Shown here in pieces: positions 1 through 8,679 of a DNA stretch of 64,000 bases (position 1 is its first letter; each line of letters opens with the position of its first letter). Origin of the DNA: Duganella sp. Root1480D1 (GTDB taxonomy: Bacteria; Pseudomonadota; Gammaproteobacteria; Burkholderiales; Burkholderiaceae_D); NCBI RefSeq assembly GCF_001427305.1, contig NZ_LMFZ01000045.1, positions 246,598 to 310,597 on the forward strand, read 5' to 3'. The notes below the pieces were generated by a model. That model did no database searches. It worked only from the letters and a program-made list of their open reading frames with translations, and was not told the DNA's origin. The translations under genes were made by a program, and so were the position numbers.

Positions 1-601
1 CCATCGGCACGTCTTCGATCATGTCGGTTTCGATCAGGCCCGGCGCCACGCAGTTGACGGTGATGGAACGCTTGGCCAGTTCCAGCGCCAGCGCCTTGGT
101 AGCGCCAATGATGCCCGCTTTGGCGGCGCTGTAATTGACCTGGCCGCGATTGCCGATCAGGCCCGAAACGGAAGCCAGCGTGACGATGCGGCCCGGCTTG
201 CGGCGCTGTACCAGCGGCATGATCAGCGGATTGAGGACGTTGTAAAAGCCGTCCAGGTTGGTTTGCAGGACGATATCCCAGTCTTCCCCCGACATGGCCG
301 GGAAGGCATTATCACGCGCCACCCCGGCGTTACAGACCACGCCGTAGTAGCAGCCGTGCTGCGCGATGTCGGCTTCCAGCGCGGCGGCAGTGGCGGCGCG
401 GTCGCTGATGTCGAATTGCAGCACGCGGGCGGCGCGGCCCATCTGCACGATCTCCTGCGCCACCGCCTCGGCTTCCGCGCGCTGGCTGCGGCAATGCAGC
501 ACCACGTCGTAACCGTCGCGCGCCAGGCGCAGCGCAATCGCCTTGCCGATACCGCGCGACGATCCCGTCACCAGCACGCTCATGGACTTATTCTGATTCA
601 T
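1..601 (-). CDS. 3-oxoacyl-ACP reductase (SDR) of the aryl-polyene cluster, 3' end outside window
   Basis: Partial gene: the reading frame runs off the left edge, so only about 200 N-terminal residues are present. The start codon ATG at 601 shares an ATGA overlap with the stop of the dehydratase upstream. The N-terminus shows the short-chain dehydrogenase cofactor loop TGSSRGIG near residues 11-18, then a strand ending in a charged pair, as in FabG-like NADPH-dependent reductases. The expected role is reduction of the 3-oxoacyl-ACP intermediate after each elongation step, alongside the ketosynthase and dehydratase just upstream; in E. coli aryl-polyene clusters this position is held by ApeQ. 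Family assignment is firm; the pathway role comes from context. Confidence 0.88.
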   Translation of the reverse strand, partial: MNQNKSMSVLVTGSSRGIGKAIALRLARDGYDVVLHCRSQRAEAEAVAQEIVQMGRAARVLQFDISDRAATAAALEADIAQHGCYYGVVCNAGVARDNAFPAMSGEDWDIVLQTNLDGFYNVLNPLIMPLVQRRKPGRIVTLASVSGLIGNRGQVNYSAAKAGIIGATKALALELAKRSITVNCVAPGLIETDMIEDVPM

Positions 602-1059
602 CCTACGTTTCCATCTTTGAGAAATTGATTGACATTATCAGGCTGGAACACTGTCACCGTCGCGGCGGCGGCATTGGCCATGCCGCCCGTGATGTCGATG
701 CGGCATTCGAAGGCACCCAGTCCGCTATCGGACTGCAGCACGCGGCGCACGTGCACCTGCAGCACGCTACCCAGCGAAAAATTCGGTACATTGGCTTCGT
801 ACTTGCGCGAGCCGAGCAGGAAGCCGACCTTGACTTCCTCGCCCCGCTGCAGCGCGAGCCAGCCAGCGTGCGCGGCGATCGCCTGCGCCATGTATTCGAT
901 GCCCACCCAGGAGCCGACACCGTCGGCGCCGGCCAGCATGCTGGCTTCATGAATCCGCACTTCGGCAGACAGGTGGTCGGCGTCAGCCGCCAGGGCACGG
1001 TCCAACAGCACCATCTGGCCCGAATGCGGAACCAGTTTGCGGATATCGGGCATGTTCAT
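598..1059 (-). CDS. 3-hydroxyacyl-ACP dehydratase, hotdog fold (ApeP-like)
   Basis: A protein of 153 residues beginning MNMPDIRKLVPHSGQMVLLD, which resembles the start of FabA/FabZ-type hotdog dehydratases, where a PH..P/M motif carries the catalytic histidine (His11 in this numbering). The start at 1059 is preferred because it makes an ATGA overlap with the ketosynthase stop; a longer upstream extension is open but would lie inside the ketosynthase. It should dehydrate the 3-hydroxyacyl intermediate to the trans-enoyl form, so that no enoyl reduction follows and a polyene results. A second dehydratase-like domain sits in the ligase fusion at 9418-11145, so the cluster has two candidates for this step. 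Confidence 0.8.
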   Translation of the reverse strand: MNMPDIRKLVPHSGQMVLLDRALAADADHLSAEVRIHEASMLAGADGVGSWVGIEYMAQAIAAHAGWLALQRGEEVKVGFLLGSRKYEANVPNFSLGSVLQVHVRRVLQSDSGLGAFECRIDITGGMANAAAATVTVFQPDNVNQFLKDGNVG

Positions 1060-2249
1060 TCCGGCCTCCCCAGCAGCAGCACGGCGTTCGAACCGCCGAA
1101 CGCAAAGGAGCTGCTCACCACGCGGCGCAAAGGCCGGCCCAGCGTGGCGCCTGGCGGCACCAGGTTCAGCGCCGGCAGCGCCGGATCGGCTGCGCCGTCC
1201 CACAGGTGCGGCGGCAGGCGTCCCTGTGCATTATCGTCCTGCATGGCGAGCCAGCACAGCGCCGCTTCAACGGCGGCCGCCGCGCCCAGCGTGTGGCCGG
1301 TAAACGGCTTGGTCGAGCTGACCGGCACTTCATTGCCGAACAGGGCCGCGATCACGCGCGATTCCATGGCATCGTTCTGCGGCGTCGCGGTGCCGTGCAT
1401 ATTGATGTAGTCGACCTGGTTCGCTGCCACGCTGGCACGGCGCAAGGCCTGCTCGAAAGCCAGCCGCGCTCCGGCACCTTCCGGGTCCGGCGCGGAAATA
1501 TGGTGGCCGTCGGACGACTCGCCCCAGCCCATCAGTTCCACCGATCGCGGTCCGGAAGGCGTGGCTTCCATCAGGAACAAGGCTGCGCCCTCGCCGATAT
1601 TGATGCCCTTGCGGTTCGCGCTCATCGGCTTGCACTGGCCAGCGCTGACCGATTCCAGCGAGGAGAAGCCGGCCACGGTAAACGCGCACAGCGAATCGGC
1701 GCCGCCGGTTACCACGGCATCGCACAGGCCCATGCGGATCATGCGTGCTGCGCTGGCCATCGCCTTGGCGGCCGAAGAGCAGGCGGTGGAATGCACGTAG
1801 GCGGGACCTTCCAGGCCCAGCTCCAGAGCCAGCAGCTCGGCCGGCGAACCCATTTCCTGCGTGCGATAGCTGAATTCTTCAGGCAATGCGCCATCTGCCA
1901 CCTGGTGGGCCAGGGCCTGCTCCGTTTCACCGATGCCGGAAGTACTGGTGCCAACCACCACGCCGACGCGGCTTGCCCCGTGGCGCGCGACTGCTGCCTG
2001 CACCGCCGGCCGGATCTGCGCCAGCGCCGCCAGGACCAGCGCGTTATTGCGGCTGCGAAGGTGCGCCGGCAGGTGCGCCACCGGCGGCAGCTCGCCCGGA
2101 ACGGCGCCCAGGGCCAGCTCCCGGCCTTTCGACCAGCGGCTGGTAGCGGCCACGCCAGGCTCGCCGGCATACAGCCGTGCCTTCACCTGCGCCTGGCCTT
2201 CGCCCAGCGCACAGATGATGCCGCACTCATTCAGGTAAATCTTCGACAT
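1056..2249 (-). CDS. Beta-ketoacyl-ACP synthase (KAS I/II type)
   Basis: A 397-residue thiolase-fold condensing enzyme that performs decarboxylative condensation of malonyl-ACP with the growing polyene chain. The catalytic triad is visible: Cys157 in the STACSSA motif, His285 in NMHGTAT and His319 in GHTLGAA. Length and motif order fit a complete, active synthase. A GAGG Shine-Dalgarno sequence lies about 7 bases ahead of the ATG at 2249. It is followed without a gap by dehydratase and reductase genes, the usual tail of aryl-polyene clusters (ApeO/ApeR-type synthases). It probably pairs with the Cys-less chain-length factor at 12979-13710, or with a second synthase beyond the left edge; the sequence cannot tell which. 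Confidence 0.92.
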   Translation of the reverse strand: MSKIYLNECGIICALGEGQAQVKARLYAGEPGVAATSRWSKGRELALGAVPGELPPVAHLPAHLRSRNNALVLAALAQIRPAVQAAVARHGASRVGVVVGTSTSGIGETEQALAHQVADGALPEEFSYRTQEMGSPAELLALELGLEGPAYVHSTACSSAAKAMASAARMIRMGLCDAVVTGGADSLCAFTVAGFSSLESVSAGQCKPMSANRKGINIGEGAALFLMEATPSGPRSVELMGWGESSDGHHISAPDPEGAGARLAFEQALRRASVAANQVDYINMHGTATPQNDAMESRVIAALFGNEVPVSSTKPFTGHTLGAAAAVEAALCWLAMQDDNAQGRLPPHLWDGAADPALPALNLVPPGATLGRPLRRVVSSSFAFGGSNAVLLLGRPE

Positions 2250-2264
2250 TGCTCGCCCTCGTAC

Positions 2265-2822
2265 TCAGTCCGCATTCGCCGCGAACTGGATCGTCAGCTT
2301 ATAGTGGTAGCGCAGGTTTTCCAACACCACGGTACCATTCCAGCGCTGCGCGTCGCTGTAAGTAATTTGCATCACAGGCGCCTCGTCCAGGTACAGCGTC
2401 CGCAAGCGGCCTTGCTCGGCCACGCGCCAGCCGGCAGGCAAGGCGGCAGCCACGGCGTCGGCCGGCCACAGGGTAAGCTGGATATCTTCCAGCACGTCTT
2501 CGGCACGCACCTGGGCCGGCAACATGACGTGGCGCCACGAGCTTAATGCCTTGCCGTCGTAATGCAGCGACAGCACGCGCTGGCCAAATGCCAGCCCGAC
2601 CACGTCCACCGCCTCCGGTTCCACCTGCAAGGCGACGTCCAGGTCGTCGGTGCGGCCATTGCGTTCCACCTTCAGGTGTTGTTGCACACTCAGCGAAGTG
2701 CCAAGCGCCGCCGGCGCCAGTTTCAAGCCGAGGCGGGCAGGCGGCTGCTGTGGCGTGGCGGCGCAAGCTGCCAGCAGCAGTGCGCAAGCGGCAACGGCCA
2801 GGCGCGGCATCGCATTAAACAT
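2265..2822 (-). CDS. DUF3261-type outer-membrane lipoprotein of the pigment cluster
   Basis: A 185-residue protein whose N-terminus is a lipoprotein signal: a hydrophobic run, then the lipobox LLAAC with the lipidated Cys near residue 20. No enzymatic motif is visible. A small DUF3261 lipoprotein regularly occurs in aryl-polyene clusters next to the MMPL exporter and LolA-like protein, and is thought to help move the finished lipid-like product to the outer membrane. The ATG at 2822 overlaps the exporter stop by 8 bases and has an AAGGA sequence at a suitable distance; a second in-frame ATG lies four codons later. The family call rests on length, lipobox and position. Confidence 0.72.
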   Translation of the reverse strand: MFNAMPRLAVAACALLLAACAATPQQPPARLGLKLAPAALGTSLSVQQHLKVERNGRTDDLDVALQVEPEAVDVVGLAFGQRVLSLHYDGKALSSWRHVMLPAQVRAEDVLEDIQLTLWPADAVAAALPAGWRVAEQGRLRTLYLDEAPVMQITYSDAQRWNGTVVLENLRYHYKLTIQFAANAD

Positions 2823-5166
2823 TCTTGATTTCCTTCACAGTACCAAAACATGGGACCAACATCCACACCAGCGAGGTCCCCAGCAGCATCGTCAGGCCAA
2901 ACGCCTGCAGTGCCGGCGTCGCACTGAGCCCCAGCAGGCCAAACGACAGGATCGTATTGGCCGCCGACATGCCCACCGCCAGCCACGGCGTGCGGTCGCT
3001 GCGGTCCGGGTGTTCCTGCATGAAGATGCCATAGTCGACACCGACGCCGAGCAGTAGCATCAGCGCCAGCACGTGGAATAATTGCAGGCTTTGCGAGGCA
3101 AAGCCCAGCATGGCCAGCGTGGCGATGCTGGCCAGTGCAGTTGGCGCCAACACGCGCCAGGTGCGGCCGCGATAGCGGTGGAACAGCATGCCGAACACGA
3201 CAACGTAGGCGCCAAACACCACCCAACCCATGTAAGCGCGGTAGCGGCCCAGCACCGACGAAATCTCGGCGACCTTGTCGACCCATTGCACGCCCTGCAC
3301 GCCATCGGCCGCCAGCATCACCTGCTTCGCGGCCTTGTTGTCCATGCCGCGCAAGGCCACGATGCTGGCATACACGCCCTTCTGCTCGCCGAGCCACAGA
3401 TGGCGCCACGGTTCGCTGGCCGGGGAAGCCAGGAATTCGTCCAGCATCAGCGGCTGGCCTGCCGCCAGCAGCCCATTGCGGGTGGCGGCGATCCATTGCC
3501 GGTCTTCGCTCGCCTGGGCCGCCAGGCCTTGCAGCGGGCCGTCATCGGCCAGCAGTTTCTGTTCCACCAGCGCACGGCGCGCAGCTTGCGTGCGCGCCGA
3601 CGGCACCCAGTTCGACATGGCCTGGTAGCCGCCCAGGCGCTGCGCGGCAATATGCCGGTCCAGGCGCGCTTTCAATTCTTCCTCGCGCTGCAGCACCTGT
3701 TCCGCCGAATCGCCGCGCACCAGGAAGTACTGCACCGGCGTTGGCGCGTCCAGCAGCTTGCCCAACTTGAGCTGGTCGGCCACCAGGTGCTTCGGTGGAT
3801 TCTGCAGCAGGCGGATATCGTCGTTGGCGCCGAGGCGGCTGATACCCCAGGCAGCCAGCACGGCAAATACTGCTGCCGCCGCTAACGAGCTGCGGCTGGC
3901 GCGCCACAGCGGCCAGCGCTGCAAGGCCGCGCCGTAATGGCGGGCCAGCGCGCCGCTGCGCAAGGTGCGGCCGTTGATTAGCGCCGGGAACCAGCACACC
4001 ACGGTAAACCAGGCAAACACCAGCCCGAGGGCTGAGAACACCGCCATCTGGCGCAAGCCGGGGAACGGCGTCAGCGCCAGGCCGGTGTATCCGATCACGG
4101 CGGCCAGTAATGTCAGGCCGAGGCCCGGCAGCAGGCGCTTGAGCAGCGCCGGGGAATCCAGTTTTTCATCGGCGGCCAGCCGGTTGCACAGGAAGTAGAT
4201 GCCATAGTCCTGCGCCACGCCAATCAGGCTGGCGCCGAACACCAGCGTCAGCAGGTGGATGCGGCCGAACAGCAGCCAGCACACCGACAACGCACCAAGG
4301 CAGCCGATGCCGATCGACAGCAGGATCAGCACGATAGGCTTGAAGGAGCGGAACGAGAACCATGTCAGCAGGATGATGCCGGCCAGGGAGCCGATGCCGA
4401 TGGTCGACATCTCGCCGCTGGCCTGGGCGCTGGCGTTCGCCGCATGCAGGATGACGCCTGCCTGGATCAACTCCACTTGCGGCGCGGCCTTGCGGGCCGC
4501 CGCAGCCGCCTGCTGCAGCAAAGGCAGCACGGTTTCCTGCGCAGTCATCGACAATGCCGGCACTTTCAGCGTCAGCGGCAGCAGCACGTACTGGCGCTGC
4601 GCATCGGCGACAAACAGGTGGCCGTCGCGCGGCCGCACCGGCGTTTCCTGCGCGCGCTCCTGCACCCAGCCGGCAAACAGGCCATATGGGTCGTCCTGCC
4701 AGGAGCCGAGTTTCGGTCCGCCGAAAGGCGCGTACAGCCTGGCCAGCGCCGACTCCAGCCAGAACTGCGACGGCTGCTCGCGCAGTTGCTGCTCCTGCTG
4801 CGCGGTCAGCAGCGCCAGTCGATGGCGCTGGAACAGGCCAAGCCAGTCGTTCTGGGTCTGTTCATTGATCGGGGTCGCTTCGAACAGATCCTTGCGCGTC
4901 TCGAGCACGGCCTGGTAGGCATCGGCGGCGCGGCGCGCATCATCCCATTCGGCGGCGCCGGCCAGCACCAGCACGCGCTGCTGCGCCGCATCGACCATAT
5001 GGCCGAACGAAGCCTGCAGCACCGGGTCGCGCTCCTGCACCGGCAGCAGCGCCATGATGTCGGCATCCGGCACGATGCGCTGGACCAGCCACAGCGTGGC
5101 GTTATGGCCCAGCAGCAGGCAGGCCACCAGGGCCCACAGCCACGCGATTTTTCGGGTTTGCGTCAA
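2815..5166 (-). CDS. MMPL/RND-superfamily exporter of the aryl-polyene cluster
   Basis: A 783-residue inner-membrane protein with the duplicated RND layout: one N-terminal membrane helix, a large periplasmic loop (about residues 40-240), a block of helices, a second periplasmic loop and a second block. The internal repeat is seen in the paired motifs VAQDYGIYFL and GVGVDYGIFM, equivalent positions of each half that carry the proton-relay acidic residue of RND/MMPL pumps. It probably flips or exports the lipid-linked polyene, handing it to the adjacent LolA-like and lipoprotein partners. The start is a TTG at 5166 in a TTGA overlap with the LolA-like stop, which implies translational coupling. 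Confidence 0.87.
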   Translation of the reverse strand: MTQTRKIAWLWALVACLLLGHNATLWLVQRIVPDADIMALLPVQERDPVLQASFGHMVDAAQQRVLVLAGAAEWDDARRAADAYQAVLETRKDLFEATPINEQTQNDWLGLFQRHRLALLTAQQEQQLREQPSQFWLESALARLYAPFGGPKLGSWQDDPYGLFAGWVQERAQETPVRPRDGHLFVADAQRQYVLLPLTLKVPALSMTAQETVLPLLQQAAAAARKAAPQVELIQAGVILHAANASAQASGEMSTIGIGSLAGIILLTWFSFRSFKPIVLILLSIGIGCLGALSVCWLLFGRIHLLTLVFGASLIGVAQDYGIYFLCNRLAADEKLDSPALLKRLLPGLGLTLLAAVIGYTGLALTPFPGLRQMAVFSALGLVFAWFTVVCWFPALINGRTLRSGALARHYGAALQRWPLWRASRSSLAAAAVFAVLAAWGISRLGANDDIRLLQNPPKHLVADQLKLGKLLDAPTPVQYFLVRGDSAEQVLQREEELKARLDRHIAAQRLGGYQAMSNWVPSARTQAARRALVEQKLLADDGPLQGLAAQASEDRQWIAATRNGLLAAGQPLMLDEFLASPASEPWRHLWLGEQKGVYASIVALRGMDNKAAKQVMLAADGVQGVQWVDKVAEISSVLGRYRAYMGWVVFGAYVVVFGMLFHRYRGRTWRVLAPTALASIATLAMLGFASQSLQLFHVLALMLLLGVGVDYGIFMQEHPDRSDRTPWLAVGMSAANTILSFGLLGLSATPALQAFGLTMLLGTSLVWMLVPCFGTVKEIKNV

Positions 5167-5765
5167 AACAGCGCCGCCTCTTCCTTGCTCATCGCGGCTT
5201 CGCCGGTCTGGATGGCGGAGAACACGATGGTGGTGCGGTCGCCGCTGGCTTCGTTCATCACGATCTGCTTGACGTAGCTGCCGCCTTCCAGCTTGATGGT
5301 GCCGATGGCTTTTTCCAGCGCCGCCTGGCGCGGCTTGAGCGCCACGTTCCAGCTATTGGCGTCCACGCTGCCCTCGCCTTCAAACAGCGTATCGAGCTGG
5401 CCCAGGTCGCCTGACAGCAGCGAGAACAGCACATTGTTAATCATGCGCACGGTCGGCTCGGTCTTCGCATCCAGTCGCATGGCCACGCGCTCGCCCTGGT
5501 AGTTGACGATTTCTTCACGGGTCAGGCGCAGCGTGTTCGGGAACGGCTTCAGGGTGCGCCACAGCACGCCCTTGCCGGCGATGACGCAGAAACGGCCTTC
5601 CGATGCCAGCGGTTTTTTCATGCCTGCCAGTTGCTTGGTCTGGTCGAAACGGCCGCACATCACAGCAGGCTTGGCCAGCATTGCCTGGATTTTCGCGCTT
5701 GGCACGGCGGCCTGCGCGCTGCCCGCAGCGGCCAGCGCCAGGGCGATTGCAAAGATTTTTTTCAT
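5163..5765 (-). CDS. LolA-like periplasmic lipoprotein carrier
   Basis: A 200-residue secreted protein: the signal peptide MKKIFAIALALAAAGSAQA is followed by a soluble domain with no transmembrane helix. The strand-rich body, with its GRFCVIAGKGVLWRTLKPFP segment, matches LolA/LolB-like proteins encoded in aryl-polyene clusters; the usual housekeeping lolA lies elsewhere in the genome. It most likely carries the hydrophobic polyene product, or a lipoprotein, across the periplasm for the MMPL exporter whose gene follows directly. It overlaps both neighbours by 4 bases. The dedicated substrate is inferred. Confidence 0.76.
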   Translation of the reverse strand: MKKIFAIALALAAAGSAQAAVPSAKIQAMLAKPAVMCGRFDQTKQLAGMKKPLASEGRFCVIAGKGVLWRTLKPFPNTLRLTREEIVNYQGERVAMRLDAKTEPTVRMINNVLFSLLSGDLGQLDTLFEGEGSVDANSWNVALKPRQAALEKAIGTIKLEGGSYVKQIVMNEASGDRTTIVFSAIQTGEAAMSKEEAALF

Positions 5766-6193
5766 GCTGGTTCAATCCCCAGTTTTTCAAACAGTACCGG
5801 CGGCGAGGCGAAGCACATTTCCCTGGTCGCGATGTCGACGGCCACCATGGTGGTGCTGGCGCGGTTCAGGCGCTGGCCGGTTTCCGCGTCGCAGATCAGG
5901 TAGTCGATCTTCATGCGGTTTTCCCACTCGACCAGGTCGGCGCGCAGCTTCAGCTTCTGGCCGAAGACCGCCGGGTTGACGTAGCGCAGCTGCATGTCGA
6001 TCACCGGCCAGGCGTAGCCCGACTCCTTCATCTGCGGGTAGTTGTAATCGATCTTGTCGAGCAAGGCACAGCGCACGATTTCCAGGTACTTGACGTAATT
6101 GCCGTGCCAGACGATTTCCATCGGATCCAGGTCGAAAAACTGCACCTGGATCTCCACTTCGGCGAACCAGCGGCTCTGCTTGTGCTTACGCAT
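5762..6193 (-). CDS. Acyl-CoA/ACP thioesterase, 4-hydroxybenzoyl-CoA thioesterase family
   Basis: A 143-residue single hotdog domain. The N-terminal segment FFDLDPMEIVWHGNYVKYLE has the signature D-P-x(2)-x-V-x-H-x(2)-Y of 4HBT/YbgC thioesterases, with Asp as the catalytic residue. Such enzymes hydrolyse acyl-CoA or acyl-ACP thioesters; in this cluster it may release or proofread acyl chains. The ATG at 6193 overlaps the ammonia-lyase stop by 8 bases, and its own stop overlaps the LolA-like start by 4. Nothing unusual was seen in length or motif. Confidence 0.85.
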   Translation of the reverse strand: MRKHKQSRWFAEVEIQVQFFDLDPMEIVWHGNYVKYLEIVRCALLDKIDYNYPQMKESGYAWPVIDMQLRYVNPAVFGQKLKLRADLVEWENRMKIDYLICDAETGQRLNRASTTMVAVDIATREMCFASPPVLFEKLGIEPA

Positions 6194-7751
6194 ACAGCTT
6201 CCATGCCTTGCTGCGGATGCGCTCCAGCATCAGGCGCAGGTCGGGCTCCAGGCGGCGGTCTTCTTCAACCGGCGCGACGTCGGCGGCCAGCGCTTGCTGC
6301 ATCGCGGCCAGCGGGCTTTCCGGCAGCACGCCCTGGTGGTCGCGGCAGCGCAGCCACACACCCTGGCGCACGGTGAGCAGCAAGGCTGCCACCACTTGCT
6401 CGGTCAGGTCCAATACGCGCAGGCAGTCGCGCGCGGCAATGGTGCCCATGCTGACCTTGTCCTGGTTGTGGCATTCGGTCGAACGCGAGAATACCGACGC
6501 CGGCATGGTGGCCTTCAGCGCTTCCGCCGTCCACGCCGAGGCGCTGATCTGCAGTGCTTTCAGGCCATGGTTGATCGGGGCGCGCGCGCCTACCGCGCCG
6601 GACAGGTTGGCCGGCAGGCCGTGGTTGTAGCGGGCGTCGACCAGCAGCGCCATCTGGCGGTCCAGCAGGTCGGCCAGGTTGGCCACTGCATTCTTCATGC
6701 CGTCCATGGCGAAAGCGATATGGCCGCCGTAGAAATGGCCCCCGTGCAGGATGCGTTCGTTCTCGACGTCCACCAGCGGGTTGTCGTTGGCGCTATTCAG
6801 CTCGTTTTCGATCAATTGGCGGAACATCGGCATGGTGTCGGCCAGGACCCCGATCACGTGCGGCGCGCAGCGGATCGAGTAGCGGTCCTGCAAGCGCTTG
6901 CCGTTGCGTTCCCACTGGTCGGTCGGCAGGTCGATGCGCAGCCAGGCGGCCACCTGCTGCATGCCCGGATGCGGCTTGGCCGAGAACAGCACCTCGTCGA
7001 AATGGTGGGCGTTGCCGTCCATCGCAAACGACGCCATGGCGGTGATGCGGGTGCACAGTTTGGCCAGGTAGTCGGCGCGGTCGTAGGCCAGGCAAGCCAG
7101 CGCAGTCATGACGGCGGTGCCGTTCATGATGGCCAGGCCTTCCTTCGGGCGCAGGCGCAGCGGGGTGATGCCGGCTTCCTGCAGCGCCTGGGCGGCAGGC
7201 ACCTGCTCGCCGTTGCGCCACACTTCGCGCTCGCCGCACAATACGGCGGCCAGGTAGGACAGCGGCGTCAGGTCGCCCGAGGCGCCGACCGAACCTTCGG
7301 AAGGGATCAGCGGCAGCAGGCCGGCATCCAGCAGGCGGGTAATCTGCAGCAGCAGTTCAACGCTGACGCCGGAGAAGCCTTTGCTCAGCGAAGCCAGGCG
7401 CGAGGCCAGGATGGCGCGCGACTGCGCCGGCGTGAAGTACTCGCCCAGGCCCACGCCGTGATAGGTGTACAGGTGATGCGGCAGGTCCGGCACCAGCTCC
7501 GGCGGCACCGTGACGGTGCATGAATCGCCATAGCCGGTGGTCACGCCATAGATGGTGCCGTCCTCGCGCAGCAGGCGGTCAAGGAAGTTGGCGCCGCGCT
7601 CAATGGCGGAGCGGAATTCAGGATCGTCCGACAGCACGGCGGCCGCGCGGCCGTGCGCGATATCGACGATGTCTTCAATCGACAGGTTGTCCCGGTCAAA
7701 GCGCACGGTGCGCTGTGGGTTGTTCAGTTGGGCGATGTCAGCGAGATGCAT
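6186..7751 (-). CDS. Aromatic amino acid ammonia-lyase (HAL/TAL/PAL family)
   Basis: A 521-residue member of the MIO-dependent lyases, which eliminate ammonia from His, Tyr or Phe. The Ala-Ser-Gly triplet that cyclises into the MIO prosthetic group is at residues 157-159 (GSVGASGDL), and the N-terminal GVTTGYG element is present. In aryl-polyene and flexirubin clusters a lyase of this kind makes the aromatic starter acid, typically 4-hydroxycinnamate from tyrosine. The substrate-selectivity pair aligns by eye with Tyr97-His98, unlike the usual Ser-His, His-Leu or Phe-Leu, so the substrate is not settled. The start ATG at 7751 was chosen over a long upstream extension that would overlap the acyltransferase gene. 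Confidence 0.88.
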   Translation of the reverse strand: MHLADIAQLNNPQRTVRFDRDNLSIEDIVDIAHGRAAAVLSDDPEFRSAIERGANFLDRLLREDGTIYGVTTGYGDSCTVTVPPELVPDLPHHLYTYHGVGLGEYFTPAQSRAILASRLASLSKGFSGVSVELLLQITRLLDAGLLPLIPSEGSVGASGDLTPLSYLAAVLCGEREVWRNGEQVPAAQALQEAGITPLRLRPKEGLAIMNGTAVMTALACLAYDRADYLAKLCTRITAMASFAMDGNAHHFDEVLFSAKPHPGMQQVAAWLRIDLPTDQWERNGKRLQDRYSIRCAPHVIGVLADTMPMFRQLIENELNSANDNPLVDVENERILHGGHFYGGHIAFAMDGMKNAVANLADLLDRQMALLVDARYNHGLPANLSGAVGARAPINHGLKALQISASAWTAEALKATMPASVFSRSTECHNQDKVSMGTIAARDCLRVLDLTEQVVAALLLTVRQGVWLRCRDHQGVLPESPLAAMQQALAADVAPVEEDRRLEPDLRLMLERIRSKAWKLYA

Positions 7752-8679
7752 CGTTGTGTTCCAGTTCAGGTAAATGCCAGAAATCGTAGAAATTGAACCA
7801 CTGCAGCGGCGCGCGCAGGGTGTGGTGTTCGAGCCGGCGGGCGTAATCGGCGGCCAGCACTTGTAGTGCGGCTTCGCGCCCCTGGCGCGGGATGCGCACC
7901 TGGTCGCGGAAGTGCTCGAAATGCACTTCCGAACGGCTGCCCCGGCGCACCGAGAACAACAGGTAGACCGGGCATTGAAGGATGCTGGCCAGCATATGCG
8001 GGCCAATCGGGAACGCGGCCGGGGCGCCGATAAAGTCAGCCACCGCCACGCGAGGATTCAGGGATACCGGAATGCGGTCGCCGGCGATCACCACGAACTC
8101 GCCGCGCGCCACACGCTCCGACAGCATCATCGCGGTGGCGGGCGACATCTCGGTCACCTGCAGCAGGTTAAGCTGGCTCTCCGGATTCAGGCGCCCCAGC
8201 ATGGCGTTGAAGGCTTGCGCATGCTTGGTGTGGACCAGCACCGTCAGCTTGATGTCGTGGCGCTGGCGCGACAGCACGCGGCACAGCTCAAGGTTGCCGA
8301 GGTGGGCGCACACCAGCAAGCCGCCGCGTCCCGCCGCCACCGCATCGGTAATCAGTTCGCCGCCATGCAGCTCGACCGAATTGAAGTCGAACAGACCGCC
8401 CCACAGCAGCATTTTGTCGAGAATGCTTTCGCCAAAGGCGCTGAAATGGCGCATCACGCCTGCCGGCTCGGTGGAAGTATGGCCTGCGACGCGCTGCAGG
8501 TACTCCCGCGAAGCGCGGCGCGGCAGCGGCTTGGCCATCACGTACCACGCCAGCACCGGATACAGGACCAGGCGGAACGGCCAGCGGCCGAACACGCGGA
8601 AAATCCAGAACATCAGGCGCATGCCGGCCACGAAGCTTACTTCGTTGATCGATGCCCAGTGCAAGCCGCGCGCGCTCAT
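7738..8679 (-). CDS. LpxL/HtrB-like lysophospholipid acyltransferase
   Basis: A 313-residue membrane-associated acyltransferase. After an N-terminal hydrophobic segment it has CAHLGNLELCR, the H-x4-E catalytic motif of the LpxL/HtrB family, and a later GEFVVIAGDRIPV stretch typical of the same fold. The start ATG at 8679 forms an ATGA overlap with the glycosyltransferase stop. In aryl-polyene clusters one such enzyme is thought to attach an acyl or aryl-polyene chain to a glycerolipid-like anchor. The gene also overlaps the ammonia-lyase start by 14 bases, so translation is probably coupled. Confidence 0.83.
   Translation of the reverse strand: MSARGLHWASINEVSFVAGMRLMFWIFRVFGRWPFRLVLYPVLAWYVMAKPLPRRASREYLQRVAGHTSTEPAGVMRHFSAFGESILDKMLLWGGLFDFNSVELHGGELITDAVAAGRGGLLVCAHLGNLELCRVLSRQRHDIKLTVLVHTKHAQAFNAMLGRLNPESQLNLLQVTEMSPATAMMLSERVARGEFVVIAGDRIPVSLNPRVAVADFIGAPAAFPIGPHMLASILQCPVYLLFSVRRGSRSEVHFEHFRDQVRIPRQGREAALQVLAADYARRLEHHTLRAPLQWFNFYDFWHLPELEHNDASR

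Noticed and set aside
1206..2546. 446-codon open frame on the plus strand
   Set aside because: Antisense to the ketosynthase and lipoprotein genes; no start signal and atypical composition.
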